From positions 1 to 44,982 of the forward strand of contig NZ_QGHD01000021.1 in NCBI RefSeq assembly GCF_003148885.1: 44,982 nucleotides of DNA, given 5' to 3'. The notes below the pieces were generated by a model. The model saw nothing but the letters and a program-made list of their open reading frames with translations, was not told where the DNA came from and searched no databases. The stretch comes from Hallerella porci. Lineage in GTDB: Bacteria; Fibrobacterota; Fibrobacteria; Fibrobacterales; Fibrobacteraceae. A program made the position numbers and the translations under genes. Shown one piece after another: positions 42,145 through 44,982 of the stretch. Position 1 is the first letter of the stretch; each line of letters starts with the position of its first letter.

Positions 42145-44850
42145 ATGACGTTTCAAGATGTTCTTTTCGAAATCCGTAAAAAAAGTGCAACAGAACGTGA
42201 AAAGGGTTTTTTATTTGAAAAGCTGATGCAGCGTTTTTTAAGAGAAGATAACCGTTATCAAGAAGAATTTGAAGAAGTTTGGCTTTGGAATGAATTCCCC
42301 TACAAAAATGAATTTAGCGACAAAGGGCAAGATTTAGGCATTGACCTGGTCGCAAAACTGGAAATGGGGGGATTTTGCGCGATTCAATGCAAATGTTATA
42401 ACGAAAATACCGTGATAGAAAAGCCGATGGTCGATTCGTTTATCGCGACTTCGGGAAGGTCGTTTGGAAAACAAGAATCGACGGGGCAAGAATTTATTTT
42501 TACCGAGCGCCTCTGGATTTCGACGACGAATAAATGGGGAAAAAACGCCGAAGATACTTTGAAAAATCAATATCCGCCGGTCGAGCGCCTGAGCGCCCAA
42601 GACTTAGAAGAAAGCAATGTGGATTGGGAGCGTTTAATTAAAAACGAAAAGAATATCCAAAAAACGCCCAAGCATATTTTGGACCATCAAAAAGAAGCCG
42701 TTGAAAAAGCTCTTTTGCATTACCAAGAAAATGAACGCGGAAAACTCATCATGGCATGCGGTACGGGGAAAACTTTTACCGCACTCCAGATTACCGAAAA
42801 TATGCTGAAGGATGGCGGGCTTGTCTTATTTATGGTGCCGTCGATTGCGTTACTCGGCCAAGCGTTGAATGCGTGGATGCAAGATAAAAAGCTCCCGATG
42901 ACACCCATTGGCGTGTGCTCGGATTCTTCGGCATCGAGCGTTAACGACGACATTGCCGAAAGCCTAATCGATTTACCGCTCCCTGCGACAACGAATGCCG
43001 AAACGATTGTCTCTGCCATTTTAAAAGCGAAGAAAAAGGCGAAAGAGAAAAATGAAAACCGCTTAATCGTCGTATTTTCGACGTATCAATCGATAGATCA
43101 AGTGGAGCGTGCACAAAAAACATTACGAGAAAAAATCGATGATGCTGAGTTTGATTTGGTCATTTGCGACGAAGCGCACCGCACAACAGGAGTTAGCTTT
43201 GATATTCAAGGCAAAGAAAAGAAGGACGCCGACTTTGTTAAAATTCACGACGGGAACTTTATCCAGGCAAAGCATCGCCTTTATATGACGGCAACGCCGC
43301 GCGTTTACAGCAGCGAATCGAAAAAAGAAGCGAAAAAGCAAAAAGAAAATGGAAGCGTCAACGATTGCGTTTTATTTTCGATGGATGATGAATCGGTTTA
43401 CGGCAAGGAATTTTACCGCGTAGGCTTTGGTTATGCGGTTGAACACGGGCTTTTGACCGATTACCGCGTGATGGTTTTGACCGTGAGCGATTCGAATTTA
43501 CCGCAAAAGGTAAAAGATGATATTTCGAATAACGAAGGGAATTTGGATTTTGACGAAGCGTGTAAACTCGTGGGCTCTATCAATGCCCTTGCCAAATGCG
43601 TCGAAGGCGATAATGAGCTCATCAAATCGCTAGACCCGAGCCCCATGAAGCGCGCCGTCGCATTCTGTTCCAAAATTGGAAAAGTGGGGGTGAATGATAG
43701 TTCCAAAAATACTGCCGAAGCATTCCCTATTTTGGCTCTTGAGCGCAACGAAGAAATTGCAAAAGAAAATGACGATAACCGCATTCCGTTAAATATCGAA
43801 GCGCGCCATGTCGATGGCTCGATGAAAGCGACCGAAAGAAATGAAATTTTGGATTGGTTAAAAGAAGATACCGAAGAAAACACTTGCCGTATCGTGACCA
43901 ATGTGCGCTGCCTTTCGGAAGGGGTCGATGTCCCCGCCCTCGATGCGGTGCTATTCCTTTCGCCGAGAAATTCGCAAGTCGATGTGGTGCAAAGTGTCGG
44001 TCGCGTCATGCGAAATTTTAAGAAGGGTCTTGCGGGCGAAAAACGCTACGGATACATTATTATCCCGGTTGCGGTGCCCACTTCGCAAGAAGCCTACAAA
44101 GCCTTGGACGATAATAAACGCTACAAAGTCGTGTGGCAAGTGTTAAACGCTTTGCGTTCTCACGATGACCGTTTTAATGCCGAAATTCAACGCGCTTCTT
44201 TGGATTCGCAGCTGCAGCGCATTATTGTCGCAACACCAAAGCCCAAAAAGCCAAGTGAGGTCGCAGGCGGTGCCGTTAATCCGAGCGACCCCAGCCAAAC
44301 AGCAAAAGTTGTCGACGCGATTCAAACTTCCCTCGAATTTGAAGAATATCAAGCCAAATTCAAAGCGCGCCTCGTCGAAAAATGCGGCGAACGCGAATAC
44401 TGGGAAACTTGGGCGGGTAAAGTCGGCGAATATGCGAAGACGTATATCGAAAGAATTAAAAGCTTGGTCCGTGTCCAGGGTGAAATCCAAGATGAATTCC
44501 AAGAATTTGTAAACCAGCTGCGAAAGAATTTAAACCCGAGCATTCAAGACGACGACTGTATCGAAATGCTCGCCCAGCACATGATTACGCGCCCGGTATT
44601 CGAAGCGCTCTTTAGCGATTACCGCTTTGTGGGCAATAATTCGATTTCGCGTTCGATGCAAAAGATGATTGACCTTTTGCAAAAGCAAAATGTCGATATG
44701 GAAAATAGCACTCTCGAAAAGTTCTATGAATCCGTAAAAATGAATGTGAGCGGCATTGATAAATTAGATGGGAAACAAAAAATCATTAAAACCCTTTACG
44801 AAAAATTATTGCTGTCCGGTAAAAGTTCCAACATAAGCACAATATGCTGA
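42145..44850 (+). CDS. Type ISP restriction enzyme, nuclease-helicase part (truncated)
   Basis: A 901-aa product corresponding to the front half of LlaGI/LlaBIII-type single-chain restriction-modification enzymes. The N-terminal Mrr-like nuclease has Asp67 (GIDLVA) and Q-x-K (Gln81, Lys83 in AIQCKCY). The helicase has Walker A ACGTGKT (204-210), DEAH near residue 340 (VICDEAHRTTG), MTATPRVY and the QSVGRVMRN motif VI, then a helical coupler (about 680-887). After LYEK (residue 887, base 44805) the expected continuation into the adenine methyltransferase and target-recognition domains (full length about 1,500-1,650 aa) is replaced by 14 unrelated residues and a TGA. The protein should lack modification and site recognition. 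Confidence 0.8.
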   Translation: MTFQDVLFEIRKKSATEREKGFLFEKLMQRFLREDNRYQEEFEEVWLWNEFPYKNEFSDKGQDLGIDLVAKLEMGGFCAIQCKCYNENTVIEKPMVDSFIATSGRSFGKQESTGQEFIFTERLWISTTNKWGKNAEDTLKNQYPPVERLSAQDLEESNVDWERLIKNEKNIQKTPKHILDHQKEAVEKALLHYQENERGKLIMACGTGKTFTALQITENMLKDGGLVLFMVPSIALLGQALNAWMQDKKLPMTPIGVCSDSSASSVNDDIAESLIDLPLPATTNAETIVSAILKAKKKAKEKNENRLIVVFSTYQSIDQVERAQKTLREKIDDAEFDLVICDEAHRTTGVSFDIQGKEKKDADFVKIHDGNFIQAKHRLYMTATPRVYSSESKKEAKKQKENGSVNDCVLFSMDDESVYGKEFYRVGFGYAVEHGLLTDYRVMVLTVSDSNLPQKVKDDISNNEGNLDFDEACKLVGSINALAKCVEGDNELIKSLDPSPMKRAVAFCSKIGKVGVNDSSKNTAEAFPILALERNEEIAKENDDNRIPLNIEARHVDGSMKATERNEILDWLKEDTEENTCRIVTNVRCLSEGVDVPALDAVLFLSPRNSQVDVVQSVGRVMRNFKKGLAGEKRYGYIIIPVAVPTSQEAYKALDDNKRYKVVWQVLNALRSHDDRFNAEIQRASLDSQLQRIIVATPKPKKPSEVAGGAVNPSDPSQTAKVVDAIQTSLEFEEYQAKFKARLVEKCGEREYWETWAGKVGEYAKTYIERIKSLVRVQGEIQDEFQEFVNQLRKNLNPSIQDDDCIEMLAQHMITRPVFEALFSDYRFVGNNSISRSMQKMIDLLQKQNVDMENSTLEKFYESVKMNVSGIDKLDGKQKIIKTLYEKLLLSGKSSNISTIC

Positions 44851-44982
44851 ATACGCGCCGATTTCGACAGAAAGCGGTGCCTTTGCGTTTGCGGGTCCCC
44901 TAGACAAGATTTAGCTGGAGCTGGCCGGGTGGTGAACGGCCCCCGACAAAAGAGCTTGCAGCAACCCGTTCTGGATTTTCGA
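44806..44982. mobile_element. Probable insertion-element border at the right edge
   Basis: From about 44806 onward the sequence no longer fits the restriction gene, and from 44850 it is clearly GC-richer than its neighbours. The border reads GCTGTCCGGTAAAAG, followed by an AGCACAATATGCT near-palindrome. On the minus strand two frames are open from the window edge inward, one ending near 44890, as expected for the end of a transposase gene followed by a short non-coding end. The transposase itself lies outside the window, so this is an inference; a different kind of insertion cannot be excluded. Confidence 0.4.

Noticed and set aside
44850-44982. Start of a structured RNA (tmRNA, RNase P RNA or group II intron) at the right edge
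   Set aside because: The GC-rich tail has stem-like pieces, but I could not find the defining ends or conserved cores of any of these RNAs. An insertion-sequence border fits the broken gene better.

Overview
The window looks like a piece of a Fibrobacterota chromosome (Fibrobacter or a close gut relative). The main pointer is a lipoprotein at 25050-25673 with the 'Fibrobacter succinogenes major paralogous domain'. Supporting signs are a moderate-GC core with many lipoproteins and diguanylate cyclases, a CE2-like acetyl esterase and intergenic repeats. The species assignment is inference from gene content only. The layout suggests conserved core genes in the middle, with defence and mobile DNA at both edges.

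Left edge (1-5134, distinctly AT-rich, all genes on the minus strand): a type II restriction-modification pair (C5 cytosine methyltransferase plus an Eco47II-like endonuclease, coupled by a 1-nt overlap) abuts the surviving N-terminal fragment of a helicase with a PLD-like nuclease domain. Upstream is an RloA-type ATPase with its RloB partner. rloB is split by a 243-bp miniature inverted-repeat element that has an 8-bp target duplication, and its precise removal restores the RloB reading frame.

Central part (5225-24377): Nudix hydrolase; lipoprotein, PhoH and 7TM-HD phosphodiesterase on the minus strand; Xaa-Pro aminopeptidase; an outer-membrane-like protein; two tandem giant LplT-PlsC-Aas fusions for lysophospholipid uptake and repair; a membrane protein; proline symporter PutP; PurC; CoaE; and a Na/phosphate cotransporter with a PhoU-like tail. 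Several intrinsic terminators separate the units.

Accessory segment (24378-27049): a 42-bp tandem array, GC-rich hairpins, the FISUMP lipoprotein, a 100-bp inverted repeat and an Rpn-type PD-(D/E)XK nuclease. It is followed by more core genes (27050-41496): two exported proteins behind pyrE, a membrane protein, purU, an FHA-GGDEF protein, an RpoD-type sigma factor, a lipoprotein, a membrane GGDEF protein, the CE2-like esterase, a c-type cytochrome, a periplasmic protein, aroC, a DEAD-box RNA helicase, tRNA-Ser(CGA) and a helical hypothetical protein.

Right edge (41497-44982): a second, unrelated 42-bp tandem array, then the nuclease-helicase half of a type ISP (LlaGI-like) restriction enzyme. 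Its homology stops near 44805 and is followed by GC-richer sequence that looks like the border of another insertion. Both window edges therefore carry defence genes damaged by, or next to, mobile DNA.
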